In this document: positions 11,861 through 22,640 of the stretch, piece after piece | Layout of the letters: every line of letters begins with the position of its first letter | How positions within the stretch are numbered: position 1 is the first letter of the stretch | Assembly (NCBI GenBank): GCA_047967505.1 | Contig: CM106541.1 | Reading direction: 5' to 3' (one strand) | DNA: 64,000 nucleotides | DNA from: Dipteris shenzhenensis | Taxonomy: Eukaryota; Polypodiophyta; Polypodiopsida; Gleicheniales | Notes under the pieces: model-generated | What the model was told of the DNA's origin: nothing | Database searches by the model: none | What the model saw: the letters and a program-made list of their open reading frames with translations, nothing else | Translations under genes and position numbers: made by a program

Positions 11861-12271
11861 CAACACTGACCCATGATCGCCTTCCTCTTCTTCTTCTTCT
11901 TCTTTCGGAGCAACCTTCTTGCCAATCGCTCTGACTCGCTCCCCTCAACAACAGCACCCCCAGCCTCCTGGCATCTTGGCCGAAACCGGCCCAACTCTGG
12001 CGGACGCGGTTTTTTAATCGCTCGTAGAAATTAGACCCATCCCCGGGTTCATTTCGTTGGCCCACGAGTGGAAGTAGCAGCTTTTGCTATAGTTAGTAAC
12101 TCTCTTGGCCAAAATAGGAGTTGACTCACACGTAACCTCAGCAGAGTTGGTGAGCGTGTTGCTTGCTATTCACTTAAATGTGAAGTCATCATTTTGGCTG
12201 TGGTTAGGGGGAAAAAATGATGCGCCACAAGTTGGGAGGCTTTTCTTGTGATTATTAGTCGTTTCTCACCC

Positions 12272-12280
12272 ATTATATAT
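12272..12280 (+). promoter_or_regulatory. Candidate TATA box
   Basis: An ATTATATAT run stands between the GC-rich block and the zinc-finger coding region. If used, it would give a 5' UTR of up to about 950 bases ending at the ATG at 13,253. TATA-like strings are common in AT-rich DNA, so this is tentative. Confidence 0.25.
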
Positions 12281-12805
12281 TGCCCGTGGGAGCACATAAC
12301 TATGTGAAATTTTGCACTTTTAGACTTCTAAGTGAGGCATAAAAAGTCTAACTATTTATTATGAGCAATGAAGAGCAATTTTCCTAGTGTAGAGGTTGGA
12401 GATGTGTGTTTTTCCAATTAGTACAAGTGAGCTGTTTTTTGGGGTCTCTAAACACATACATTTGAGAGCTTTACTAAGCTCTTTTTTTGGTTCTCTGAAC
12501 ATATTACATTTGAGAGCGTTTAGACTAAATGATTGGTTTTTCTGGTTTCAAACTAAATTCTCAAAATTTGCTAGTTTATACACCACATACTCAAAAACCA
12601 AATTGTTGGGGGGGATGTACTCGGAATTACTCAAAACTGTAGGAGATGTGGTGGGATCTTAAATGCGATGGACACAGAATTGCTCAAAAATGGTGAAAGA
12701 GGAATGCTCAAGATTGCAGCGAGAGACGGAGTGGTGTTGTCAATTTTGGCGACGAAAAGGCAGGTTTGTGTAAGGAGGAAAGATCTTGACTAACTCGAGT
12801 TAGGG

Positions 12806-12821
12806 GGGGGGGGGGGGGGGA
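12806..12821. repeat. Poly-G run
   Basis: A run of about 16 G directly upstream of the pyrimidine-rich leader of the zinc-finger gene. It may be length-variable and can cause assembly errors. Confidence 0.9.
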
Positions 12822-12975
12822 GATTTGCTGTGTAGTGGTGGTGGGTTATGCTGCGAGGGAGTGCCGCTTGGCTTGCTCTTGCTTTTTTGCCTTTTGGCCC
12901 CCAACTGCTCTCTGCATGCTTTGCATGTCGCCTCGCCTTCCTCCTCACTAGTCCTCACCCTCCTCTTTTACTTGC

Positions 12976-13016
12976 TTCCTTCTTCTTCTTCTTCTTCTTC
13001 TTCTTCTTCTTCTTCA
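12976..13016 (+). repeat. (CTT)n repeat in the probable 5' UTR
   Basis: About a dozen CTT/TTC triplets lie within a longer pyrimidine-rich stretch. Such tracts are common in plant 5' leaders. In the open upstream frame it would code for a run of about twelve phenylalanines, which argues against translation from 12,848. Confidence 0.9.
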
Positions 13017-13252
13017 TCTTCACTACTTCTTCTGCTTCTGCTTTGCTTCTTCTTGCTCCTCCCCTCTTCCCTCGATCTCCTCACTCCTCCTCGATTCAGC
13101 TGCCCAAATTCCCTCCCCTTCCTCGCTCCCTTCGCCGCCTCCTTTTTTTTACCTGCATGTGCCACTCTCGCCTCCAGATCCACTCTCCATCTCGCTTTCC
13201 AGCTCCCTCCCAGCTCGCTCCCAGCTCCCCTACGTCCTTCGCCAGCTCCCTC

Positions 13253-16207
13253 ATGGCCCCCGACTTCGATTCCCACGTCCAAACTCCTCACTCCCAGCAT
13301 CACCACCACCAGCAGCAGCAGCTGCTGCTCCTCCACAATCCTCAGTCCCAGCATCGCCACCACCACCACCAGCAGCAGCCGCCGCAACCGCAGCTGCTTC
13401 TTCCCCATCACCACCAACAACGCTTCCATAAGCAGCAGCAGCAGCAACATCCACAGCATCAGCAGCAGCAGCAGCAACAACAACAGTATCAGCAGCAGCA
13501 ACAGCAACTCCAGCGGCAGCAGCTACAGCTCCCCCAACAGTACCCACGCCTCCACAAGCCCCTCCAGCAGATTCGCCAGCCCCGCCGCAGCTCTAGCAGC
13601 TCCGTCCATGACTCGTTCTCTTCCCTACACCAGCAGCAGCAGCTGCTACAGCTCCAGCTTCCACTAGTAGCCCGGGAGACCAATCGCCACGATAATTCTG
13701 TAGCCTCTGGCCACGGTTGGCAAGCCTCCATCAAACACGACTGCTCTACTGTGTCCCAGGCGGCTGCCGTCCGCAACGCCTCAGCCCCGGATCTAGAACC
13801 TGCTGCTGAGTTGAGCCACACCGGAGGTCGAGCTGATATAGTAAGGGAGAAACTTCTGGGGCAGCTTTCTAGCGGATTGGATCAGAAAAGCCATAGGAAG
13901 AAGAGCATGCCTTCTGGCAATCCCAGCCGAGTTTGCCGATACTGCCACAGGCAATTCCCATCCGGACGCGCTCTAGGGGGCCACATGAGAGTGCACGGTG
14001 CTTTGTTTGCTGACACGGTAGCAGCTGCTTCGACTGTAGAACCCGATAGCAAGGAGCAGGAGCCACAGCAGCTCATTGCATCTCTCGACAAATCCTCCTC
14101 GGACCGAGCTACTGAGTACCCGACTCTGAATTCCAACTCATCCAGGAAAGATCTCAATTCTGCATTGAAGGAGCATCCTTCTAGTGGATCTGACTTTCAG
14201 GCCACTAAGGCTCTTCTTACTAAAAGCTCCCAAGATTTGGTCGTCCGCCGACAGTTTGAGGAAGAGGATGCGAGGTCCGAGCGAGAGAGTGTGAGCTCAG
14301 AAACGCACTCCGACGATGGAGACTTCTCGTCTGATGATCAGATCATCGAAGACCGCACGATTCCGAGCTCTTACCGTAAGGAGCACTCGCTTGGGAGCTT
14401 GGAGTTTAACAGCAATCATGATAGGCGACTAAGCGACGAATTTCTTGACGATGGGATGGTAAGCTCGGATGCCAAAAGAAATCTGCTGTACGAGCTGAGG
14501 CGAAATCCAAAGCGCAGCCGGCGCTTCACAGATCAAGAATTCGCTCTCGACGTGTTGGCGGCTAACCCGGCGATTGCTTTTCCTGGAAAAAGATCCGATT
14601 CCCCATCGCCAGAAAGAGCCAGGCCCTGCTCCGAGTGTGGCAAAGTGTTCTGGTCTTGGAAAGCACTCTTCGGACACATGAGGTGCCATCCTGAGAGAGA
14701 GTGGAGGGGAATTCAGCGTCCAGAAAGCAGCACAGAGCTGGAAAGAGGAGCCGGAGTCATGAAGACAGAAGAGCATAGCTTTGCGGACAATTCTGAGCTC
14801 GAACTTGAGTCTGACGTTGAAAACAAGGAAGGGCGACAACGCGAAGCATCCTTCAAGATCACTGTAGAAGAAGAAACCTCAACGATGAAAGGCGAGCCGG
14901 AAGCAAGGAACAACCAAGAAGCATCCAATCAAATTGGAGGTGCCGAGGAATGCAATATCACTAAGGAAGAAGGCAGACGGAGTGCAGACAGTGTGCTGAG
15001 AGAGTTTATGGACGATTGGACTCCTCGTTGGCCTACTGGCAAACGTTCCAAGCGACATCGACCAAGAGAGCCAGGTTCCCAAGTGACCGCAATACCAGAG
15101 CCTGCTTTGACGTCGGAAACCATCTCCAATGACCTGAAAGATCAGGAAGACCTCGACATGGCGAATTGTCTGGTTATGCTAGCGACTGCTGGAAGTAGAA
15201 TCAAAGAACTGGAAAGGAACCGCATGGAATCTACCGACGAGTCTGTTTTTTCTGATCCAGGGAGGCACCGGATAGCTGCTCAGCAAGGGCCTCACGACGA
15301 CTCGGAAGAAGATTTGGAAGTAGATGAAGCAGATCTCTCTGACTATGGAGGTAGAAGGGACACTGTGAACGATGCTCTTGCCTCAAGCAGTGGCATCAAG
15401 TACGAGTGCAGCACTTGCAAGAGATGCTTCAAGTCTCATCAAGCTCTTGGGGGGCACAGAGCAAGCCACAGGAAGATGAAGGGGTGCTTTGCCAGGACGA
15501 ATCCTACCGAGGAAGAAGTGCATGAGAGTGGGGAAGAGATCATCACAGAGGAGGAATTGGTGAGCTCGGAGCTCACCAAATGGCAGCAGATGCAGCTGGG
15601 AGTGCCTGTTGTGATGGAGGAAGAGAGAGCTAGTAAGCTACCTTCTGTGGATCATGGCAATTCCAAGGAGAAGGCAACTCCCAAGAAGAAGGTGAAGGGG
15701 CACGAGTGCTCGATTTGCCATCGAGTTTTCACCTCGGGCCAAGCTCTGGGTGGGCATAAGAGATGCCACTGGACAGGAGAGAAGATTGCGGACACAGCGA
15801 GTGTTGCATCGAGTTGCAACAAGCTGCCTTCTGGGGGACAGAGCAAGAAGATGAAAGAGGACACCATAGACTTGAATCTGCCAGCTCCAATGGATGATGA
15901 AGACGAGGTGGGCTATGGAAGCACAGAGCCAGGGAACAGCAAACTGAATGCGGATGCATCAAACAGTGAACAGGGAGTGGGTTCTGTGATGGGTTATGGA
16001 GGGAGGAGCAGCAACTTAAATGGGCTTACTGGGGATTGGGGGATGAAGGAGTTTTTGGGTACTAATGGGGAAAGCTCATGGGAAGAAGAAGCAGGAGGAG
16101 AGATTGAAGGCAGATGCAGGTTTAATGGAAGGCCAAGCATTTGGACTCAACAATGGCCTAATGGAGTTGCTCAAATCCCACAGATTTGTACCATGCAGCC
16201 CTTATAA
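13253..16207 (+). CDS. Four-finger C2H2 zinc-finger repressor, ZAT1/4/9-like
   Basis: Predicted nuclear DNA-binding repressor of 984 residues, encoded without introns as is usual for this plant family. Four C-X2-C-X12-H-X3-H fingers lie at residues about 228-248 (RALGGH), 459-479 (KALFGH), 719-739 (QALGGH) and 819-839 (QALGGH). Between fingers 2 and 3 are a basic KRSKRHRPR run (597-605, likely nuclear signal) and an L-box-like EDLDMANCLVML (632-643). A DLNLPAP EAR motif lies at 873-879; EAR motifs recruit TOPLESS-type corepressors. This order matches ZAT1/ZAT4/ZAT9, but the protein is far longer than those roughly 270-320-residue relatives, mainly from acidic linkers and a His/Gln-rich N-terminus. 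The frame is open back to 12,848, but 12,848-13,252 would encode poly-Phe from a CTT repeat and looks like 5' UTR, so I chose the ATG at 13,253. TAA stop at 16,205. Confidence 0.9.
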   Translation: MAPDFDSHVQTPHSQHHHHQQQQLLLLHNPQSQHRHHHHQQQPPQPQLLLPHHHQQRFHKQQQQQHPQHQQQQQQQQQYQQQQQQLQRQQLQLPQQYPRLHKPLQQIRQPRRSSSSSVHDSFSSLHQQQQLLQLQLPLVARETNRHDNSVASGHGWQASIKHDCSTVSQAAAVRNASAPDLEPAAELSHTGGRADIVREKLLGQLSSGLDQKSHRKKSMPSGNPSRVCRYCHRQFPSGRALGGHMRVHGALFADTVAAASTVEPDSKEQEPQQLIASLDKSSSDRATEYPTLNSNSSRKDLNSALKEHPSSGSDFQATKALLTKSSQDLVVRRQFEEEDARSERESVSSETHSDDGDFSSDDQIIEDRTIPSSYRKEHSLGSLEFNSNHDRRLSDEFLDDGMVSSDAKRNLLYELRRNPKRSRRFTDQEFALDVLAANPAIAFPGKRSDSPSPERARPCSECGKVFWSWKALFGHMRCHPEREWRGIQRPESSTELERGAGVMKTEEHSFADNSELELESDVENKEGRQREASFKITVEEETSTMKGEPEARNNQEASNQIGGAEECNITKEEGRRSADSVLREFMDDWTPRWPTGKRSKRHRPREPGSQVTAIPEPALTSETISNDLKDQEDLDMANCLVMLATAGSRIKELERNRMESTDESVFSDPGRHRIAAQQGPHDDSEEDLEVDEADLSDYGGRRDTVNDALASSSGIKYECSTCKRCFKSHQALGGHRASHRKMKGCFARTNPTEEEVHESGEEIITEEELVSSELTKWQQMQLGVPVVMEEERASKLPSVDHGNSKEKATPKKKVKGHECSICHRVFTSGQALGGHKRCHWTGEKIADTASVASSCNKLPSGGQSKKMKEDTIDLNLPAPMDDEDEVGYGSTEPGNSKLNADASNSEQGVGSVMGYGGRSSNLNGLTGDWGMKEFLGTNGESSWEEEAGGEIEGRCRFNGRPSIWTQQWPNGVAQIPQICTMQPL
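13290..13545 (+). repeat. CAG/CAA/CAC repeat coding a Gln/His-rich segment
   Basis: Interrupted CAG, CAA and CAC codons make a His- and Gln-rich low-complexity region at residues about 13-98 of the zinc-finger protein. Mixed CAA and CAG codons slow slippage. Such regions often act in protein-protein contact or condensation, but no role can be read from sequence. The minus-strand and other-frame ORFs across it (poly-Leu, poly-Ala, poly-Ser) are artefacts. Confidence 0.9.
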
Positions 16208-16837
16208 ATTGGGCCATATTGCTGCTCAAATCATCTTCATCCCACCTATCAATCTTGTACCCAACATTCCTCCTGAACTCCCCTCTTGTTGCAGATCATC
16301 TTTACAGAATTTTTATCATGCAGCACCCATGCCAGTTTCATTGTAGATACTTGCCTCTTGATTCTTCAAACTCACTTTATATCCTGCTTAAGGTTTCTTC
16401 CTTGCAGAGAACTTCTTTCAAACCTTATAGTTTGGGGACAGGCATTGCTAAGGCTCCAGAGGGAAATCTGAGTCGATCTTGTAGTAAATTACACTACCTT
16501 GGCTCATCCTTGTTCCACTCTCCTGATGCTCATTCCAATTACCCCACCTTAGGAACTCATCTCTCCTCCTAGATGTCTTCTGTTGCATATTTGGGCTTCT
16601 TTATTTGTGCTCCATGCTTTCCTTCCTTGTTGAAAGCTTGGGTCTTCAATAACATGGCTGAATTTCAAAGGTCTTCAATTGCCTTGCATTTGACTCGCTG
16701 TCGGAAGCCTGACCTCTTCTCGGCACCCAGCGCTGAGCGTATACTTCGATGCTTGGTTTCGTTGTGCTTCTACGACGTTAGTCCAATCTGTTTCGTTCCG
16801 CTTTTGAATAGATTTCAATCTTTTCAGCTGTAATAAA
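16208..16837 (+). terminator. Probable 3' UTR with AATAAA signal at 16,832-16,837
   Basis: The stretch after the stop holds no supported gene. The first clear AATAAA lies at 16,832-16,837, about 625 bases downstream, and may be the polyadenylation signal of the zinc-finger gene. Plant signals are loose, so an earlier AT-rich site is possible. Confidence 0.4.
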
Positions 16838-18199
16838 GGGGTCGCGCAGCAGTCGAAAACGGTTTGAACAGGGGAATGACGTCGTTTTGAGCAGAAGGAC
16901 GACATGCGTGGTGAAGCATGCTTTACGTGTTGGCCCCCCCCTTGCGAGTCGGAAGGTTACCTGTTTTTCTACGATTGATCTTGTTTAATCTGTTGACATC
17001 TCAATTTTTTCTCGAATCTCAACCCCTCGTAAAACGTAAGTATCGTTTGATTCGTTCCTGTCCTAACTCATTACTCTGTGTTTACTATCACCTATACATT
17101 TCTACGCCAGCCTGTAGAGAAAGTCATTGGCAGGTTCGAATTCCTTTCTTCAACGTAGAACAACCTTCATTTCTTTCGGAAATGCCACATAAATTATTCC
17201 AAATAGCTATAATCTACGAGAAGGGTATGTTTCGTGAAGAGGCACCGGCACCTTGTAAACATATAAAAAACAAAAACAAAAAGCCGAATTCATTGGTCAG
17301 CCCCATAGCCCCTGAAAAGAGACTCTTTCATTGCTTAGTCACTCACTAACTGGATCCATCAGAGCGGCAGTGACTATCTCCTCCTTTCCTTGGAGGATCA
17401 TATTTAGATCCTGTAGGTTAGCATTTACTAACCTTAAAATGCATGATTCCTTATATCTTGTTGAAACATAATTCGGTTTCGGAGTCCAAGCTGCCAACAT
17501 TATTGCAGTGCGAATATACGAGCAAGCTGAGCTCATGTGGATGGGAGGTTTGTAGCATTGCCCAGGAGGTTCCTATAACCCTAGGTGAGACTTAGCCATT
17601 AACTTGGAGGCGGGAATTGCTCCCTCAACTTCGCCACCAGACCTCTCTAGTGACTGAGCAGCTCCGCATAACATGCCTTACTAGCTTTGTGGACTTGCGG
17701 GCATAAGAAGCAAATCAGCTTCCCTGCAACAGCATGCCATAGTGGGTGATACACAAAGCAATGTCAATAATTGGATACAAACATTGGCAACCATCAACAA
17801 CTGCCATTCATTAGACCCCATCTTCTCACAGATAGATGCTAGGGTCATGTAGGTAGATCCTCCACTCACACATGAAGAACCAATCAATCTAAGGCCTCCC
17901 TAAAGCTGAGAGAAGAAGAGAGGAAGAAAGGGGGAGAAAAAAATGGGGCCAAAAATAGCAATCATAAAACATCCACTTCATTTTCATTTTAGAAGGGAAG
18001 TAGCCTTTACTAAAGCCTTCCCTGCTGAGGGCAGGCCAAAGGTTGACCATGGAATCTTCTCTTTGCGAAGTGGTATCTCACCGCCAATGATGCATGACCT
18101 TCCAAAGTGGAAACCAGGTCTTATCCACCGTGTAGTGTTTCCATATATCCCAGAATCTGCTCCTCCACTAGGCCGTTCCTCGTCTTGCATCCACTTGTG
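16838..18199. other. Intergenic, no gene seen
   Basis: Mixed-composition sequence. A 143-codon plus-strand frame at 16,918-17,349 has no recognisable domain and an unconvincing composition. I support nothing here. Confidence 0.4.
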
Positions 18200-18262
18200 A
18201 TTCAAGTTGGGGGTAAGTGAGGTCCTATGGCTCAGACTTCGATATGCCAATCTGGCTGTTAG

Positions 18263-18466
18263 CCCATGCAACGGAGTTTTCCCAACCTCTATTGGCTCAC
18301 TCCACCCTTTGACGAATTACACAGTTAGTCGGCCACTCCTCTACAATCCATTCCATCATGCTCGCCCACGCAACGGAGTTTTCCCTGCCTCCACTGGCTC
18401 ACTCCACCCTTTGACAAATTCACACAGTTAGTCAGCCACTCCTCTATGATCCGTTCCATCATGCTC
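18263..18466. repeat. 102-bp tandem duplication within the LINE
   Basis: Unit 1 is 18,263-18,364 and unit 2 is 18,365-18,466, with about ten differences. The 102-bp period is a multiple of three, so the reading frame is kept. Confidence 0.85.
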
Positions 18467-19284
18467 CGCAACGTGTCCACCTTGCCTTGGTTGAGGCCAT
18501 ATTGGCCTACAACAGTCTCTGATGGGATCCAGTCAACACGGCTTTGATCCCAGATGTCCGCCCATGTTCGGATTACTTTTCTATACAAAGTCCTTGCTCT
18601 CGATAGGTCGTGGAAAGCAAAGGCCTCTCCCTTTTTCCTAAACGCTAAGCTCCACCAAATGCTTCATTGAGACTCATGTCCCCTCTCAAACCACTTTGAC
18701 CCTTCCACTAAAAGAGGTACATGCAATGCTTCCAAGACTTGACCATGCCTGCAACAGGTTAGATCCCACCACTCGCAGTGGACTTTCAAACAGAGATGAT
18801 CATACCAAGCTAAGTTTATCCACGATCCTACTCCATTGACATTTTCTATGAAGATCCTCGTTGTCTCCACCCACGACGTACTCCCTTCAAACATCTGTGG
18901 CAACCATTTGCAAATGAGGGAGGCACTTTTCCTACACCACCTTGCTTTTTGGGTCAAAGCCTCCTAGGGTATGTAATGCATTTTCCTCCTTCCTACCTCA
19001 CCGCACAGGAAAGCATGGAGCAATTTCTAGCTAGTGTGATTTTTTGAAATTCCACATTGTGGAAACATAGGCTGTGGAGGTGGCCAAGATGTGTTGGACA
19101 ATTAGAAGTCGGGCATTCCATCCTGCGCACAGCTCGTGCTAGTACCTTTGCGTTCACTCATTCCTGGGAGCATTCGAACCTTTGCTAGACTGTGATGTCG
19201 ATCCCTAGAGGCCACCTCTCCTTTGCGCACTACCTTGACCTGAAGCTCGTATAGCCAACTAGGTGGGGCTCACATTAGTTCTTA

Positions 19285-19516
19285 ATGCAAAAGTCTTGTT
19301 CCAGCTGCACTGTGACCCTGAAGCCTTATAGTAAGTCTACATCACCCTTAGCAGATTGTCTATGCTCTCTTTCGCCTCAACTGAGAGAGAGACCATATCA
19401 ATGCAAAAGTCTTGTTCCAATTGCATTGTGACCCCAAAGCCTTGTAGTAAGTCTACATCATCTTTTGCAGATTGTCCATGCTCTCTTTCGCCTCAACTGA
19501 GAGAGACACCATATCA
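19285..19516. repeat. 116-bp tandem duplication ending in the RT catalytic box
   Basis: Unit 1 is 19,285-19,400 and unit 2 is 19,401-19,516. The period is not a multiple of three, so it breaks the frame. The right breakpoint lies inside the FADD codons. Confidence 0.85.
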
Positions 19517-20070
19517 TCGGCAAAGAGTTGGGCTAACATTTGGCTACCCAACTCCTTGAATTTGCCCAGAATCTAGGCCCTATTTAAGCATGTTGATTAG
19601 GGCTATCGTTCTGATGATGAAGAGAAGGGGCGCTACCAAACCAACCTCCTGAGGTCAAACCTGCCCACAATGCCTCCATTCAAGCACAAGGTTGTTGACG
19701 CGTTTCCAAACAAACTCAAGACCAACCTATTGAACCTGGGGCCAAAGCCTACTTCGTCTAGCACCACGAGGAGAAAGTACCACCGGACTCTGTTGTACAC
19801 TTTGTCTAAATCGAAGCACAGCGATACTTTTTGTTGCCCTGTTCTGTTGGCGTGATCCAAGGTCAAAGAAATGTTGAGGATGTTCTCGAAGATATCTTTT
19901 CCCTTTACAAATTCGTTCTACTTTCTATTGAGACGACATAAGCGCACACCTCCCTGATAGAAAAACCAACGGCCTTAGCTACAATCTTATACAACATTGT
20001 GATGGAACACCGGAACCCCAACTTCACCTACTTCTACCATTTGGGGATTTATTAGGCACATGTTTCACAT
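19500..20070 (-). pseudogene. LINE reverse transcriptase fragment
   Basis: RT motifs in order on the minus strand: an EFVKGKDIFENILNI-like block (about 19,910-19,860), the catalytic block CFDLDKVYNRVRW (near 19,780-19,820; most LINEs have KAYD, here KVYN, so the aspartate of that block is changed), GFGPRF and a CLNGGIVGRF block, and FADD at 19,524-19,513. Frames shift between blocks. The FADD codons lie at the end of a 116-bp tandem duplication. Confidence 0.8.
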
Positions 20071-20588
20071 ATTTGAATAGGAAACCTCTATCAGCGGCAA
20101 CATTGGCCATATTTGTCTTTTGACAGACTGGAAGAACGTTTTGGATGGGCAATCACCCACCTCTCTTAACTCCTGCGAGTTCTGCATCCTCCAGTTTCTT
20201 TTCTTGTAGCATATGCTTAGCTTCGACTTATAAAGTTGTGAGAATTGGGTCCTGGGGCATGAGATCCAAAGCAGCCTACAACGCCTTCCTTGTAGCTAGC
20301 AGCCAACACCCCTCCCAATCCTATATTGCAGTCCTCAGGTAAGCTCAATGAGAACATAAATCTCATGTAGAACAATAGGAAAACAAGGGGGATGCCCAAG
20401 CATGCACTTATAGGACAAGTGAAGAGGTATACAAGGGGGTTGTAAAAAGCCCAAGCATGCACTTGATAGGGCAAGTGACTAGCAACTTTGGCCATGCACA
20501 ACTTCAAACCAAGGGATGTATCATATATCCTCCTTCGTAGAGGTGTCCATGAAGGAATTTCCTTTTTACACTAAAGGAAACCTTTTCA

Positions 20589-20668
20589 TGTAATTAACTC
20601 AAAATGCCTCACTGCACCTATGTGTAATTAACTCAAAATGCCTCACTGCACCTATGTGTAATTAAATC
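20589..20668. repeat. 34-bp tandem repeat, about 2.3 copies
   Basis: A unit starting TAATTAACTCAAAATGCC recurs at 20,591, 20,625 and (partly) 20,659 with almost no divergence, so it is recent. Confidence 0.9.
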
Positions 20669-22395
20669 AGGCTATACTCACCTTATAGCTAATGAGCATT
20701 GTCATTATGTGTGGTTGCACTTGATCTCATTGATTTCTTATGTTATCACTTGTCCCACGTAGGACTTTGATCATGCCTCCTCAAAAGTGACATCACAAGG
20801 GTCATTAGTAGTTGACAAAACAATAACATCATCAAGTTGAGTTGGCGGTTGATAATCTCTACCCATCTTTGCAACGTAATGGGAGAAGTAGGTGCATCCC
20901 ATTTGATTGGCACTCCACCTTTGTGGTCATTGAGTTCTCCTATAGGATCATGTGTGATTGCAGCTAACAGACACACATTCCTAATTTTAGAGTACAAGGA
21001 TGGGCTTGAACTATTGTCTGGTTTGTTGAATTTACTCCACCGTCCAATGATCATCTGGGGGAAAAAATGATAGAATCAAATAATTTACACCCCCTTTGCA
21101 TGTTGGTTAACACACAGGTAGCGGAATCCACCATACTTATTTTCTTGTCTTCCCAGTGTGCATAGCCAATGCAACTAGAAATCCAAAAATTTTACAAAAA
21201 AAACGTTTTCTTATAGTCCACGCCTCCTTAGTCACATTTCTTGCAAACGTTTTGTGGGGACGCTACATGCAATCTTGATTTGCCTTGGCCCACAAGATGT
21301 TGGGTAGCGGTTCATGTAGTAGACCATGTCCATAGTGAATTCATAGGGACTTTTTATTCTACAACATTCAATACTCATTTTCATTATCCATTCTTAATCG
21401 TTGACAAAACTTTTGACAGCCTCAAATTTTTCATTTGAGAAAATATATTTAGCCCATAATGGAGGTTACCAAGTGATTTACACCCCCTATTGATGTTACC
21501 TGAAATGGACCACATAAGTATAAATCTATTATGCCAAGCACAATGTTCTGTTATTGATGTTCCCTTGTAGAAAATTTCCATGATGCGTTTCTCACAAGTG
21601 TTCAATTTTTTGTGGATCCATGTGCTCCATGTCTAGAACCATGAGAAAACCTTGTACTTCACAACAACTCGATAAAGGTTCATTATCCTTAGATGTTCAC
21701 CATATAAAGGTTCACCATGTCTAGAACCATGAGAAAACCATGTACTTCACAACAATTCTATAAAGGTCCATCTATTCTTGAATAAAGGCTCACTATGCTT
21801 AGATGTTCATGTCGTTGATGTCACAAGGTGACACCTTGCTTGTAGATGTTGTATCGATTGAGTGTAGAAAGTCACTCCATTTAATGGGTAGATGATACAC
21901 CTAAAGCCAACCATCTCTTTTGCTTGGTTGATAAATTGGACTACATAAGAAAATATCAAAGTGCCCTTATGCTACAAGCATTGAAGCTAGCTTTGAACCT
22001 GTTTTCATCATTTCACTGACAAAATAATATTTTGTTTGCAAGTTTGGGTACATGTACAATAAAGTATGTGTTCTTTACCATCACCCATCTTCCCTTGCTA
22101 TCCATTTCATTTGCAAGTCTTGGTACATGTACAATAAAGTGTGTGCTCTTTACATGTATGATAACGTGTGTGCTCTTTACCAACACCCATCTTCCCTTGC
22201 TACCCATTTTGTTATGGCTGCACTTGCTTTGGGTTTTGCCTTTCTTGAATCCCAAATTAACGATTGAGAAAGACTCATAGTTAATTGTTCAAGCCACCAC
22301 ATGGATTCCTAGCCTTTTGAATTGACGCAATTGTATCCCATAACTCTTTGAACATAGTGGCTCTTAAAGCAAAGCGCCATTTTGCTTTTTCTTGT
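20669..22395. repeat. Gene-free stretch with two diverged tandem duplications
   Basis: A block containing GTCTAGAACCATGAG occurs at 21,631 and 21,719 (period 88). A block with GGTACATGTACAATAAAGT occurs at about 22,050 and 22,124, with a third partial copy further on. I recognise no coding region in this stretch. Confidence 0.6.
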
Positions 22396-22640
22396 GAGTT
22401 ACAAGCACATGCACATGCGTGCATGCACCTATACTCTCGCACATGTGCACATTTATGTATAGGCGCTTTCTAATACGTGGCAATCCATCCACCAATTTCA
22501 AAAGTTATGGGTGTCCCTTAGCCTTGTCTGTGCATGCACACTTGTGTGTGTAGACACATGCACATGCACACATGTACGTATACACATACCCATGCATGCA
22601 TGCACGCATCGGCGCACACAGGCACACACTTTTTTTTGGG
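22396..22640. repeat. Alternating purine-pyrimidine (CA/TG/GCATGC) tract
   Basis: Interrupted CA, TG and GCATGC motifs, densest at 22,530-22,630. Such alternating tracts can adopt left-handed DNA. Reading frames in it are artefacts. Confidence 0.8.

Larger units (their letters stand above)
18200..20340 (-). mobile_element. LINE (non-LTR retrotransposon) remnant
   Basis: Minus-strand coding traces in several frames run in LINE order: a linker before RT (about 20,340-20,080), RT blocks (20,060-19,500) and the C-terminal part (18,960-18,325) with conserved tryptophans typical of the zf-RVT region of plant LINEs. Two local tandem duplications (18,263-18,466 and 19,285-19,516) and many stops show that it is dead. 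I found neither the endonuclease domain nor a poly-A tail. Confidence 0.8.

Noticed and set aside
12968-13547. Minus-strand and alternate-frame poly-Leu, poly-Ala and poly-Ser ORFs
   Set aside because: Shadows of the CAG/CAA/CTT repeats in the zinc-finger gene.
16918-17349. 143-codon plus-strand ORF
   Set aside because: No recognised domain, no upstream signals and unremarkable composition; could be chance.
22396-22640. Possible CRISPR-like or regularly spaced repeats
   Set aside because: Spacing is irregular and the units are CA/TG dinucleotides; all tandem arrays in this window are plant-type micro- or minisatellites.
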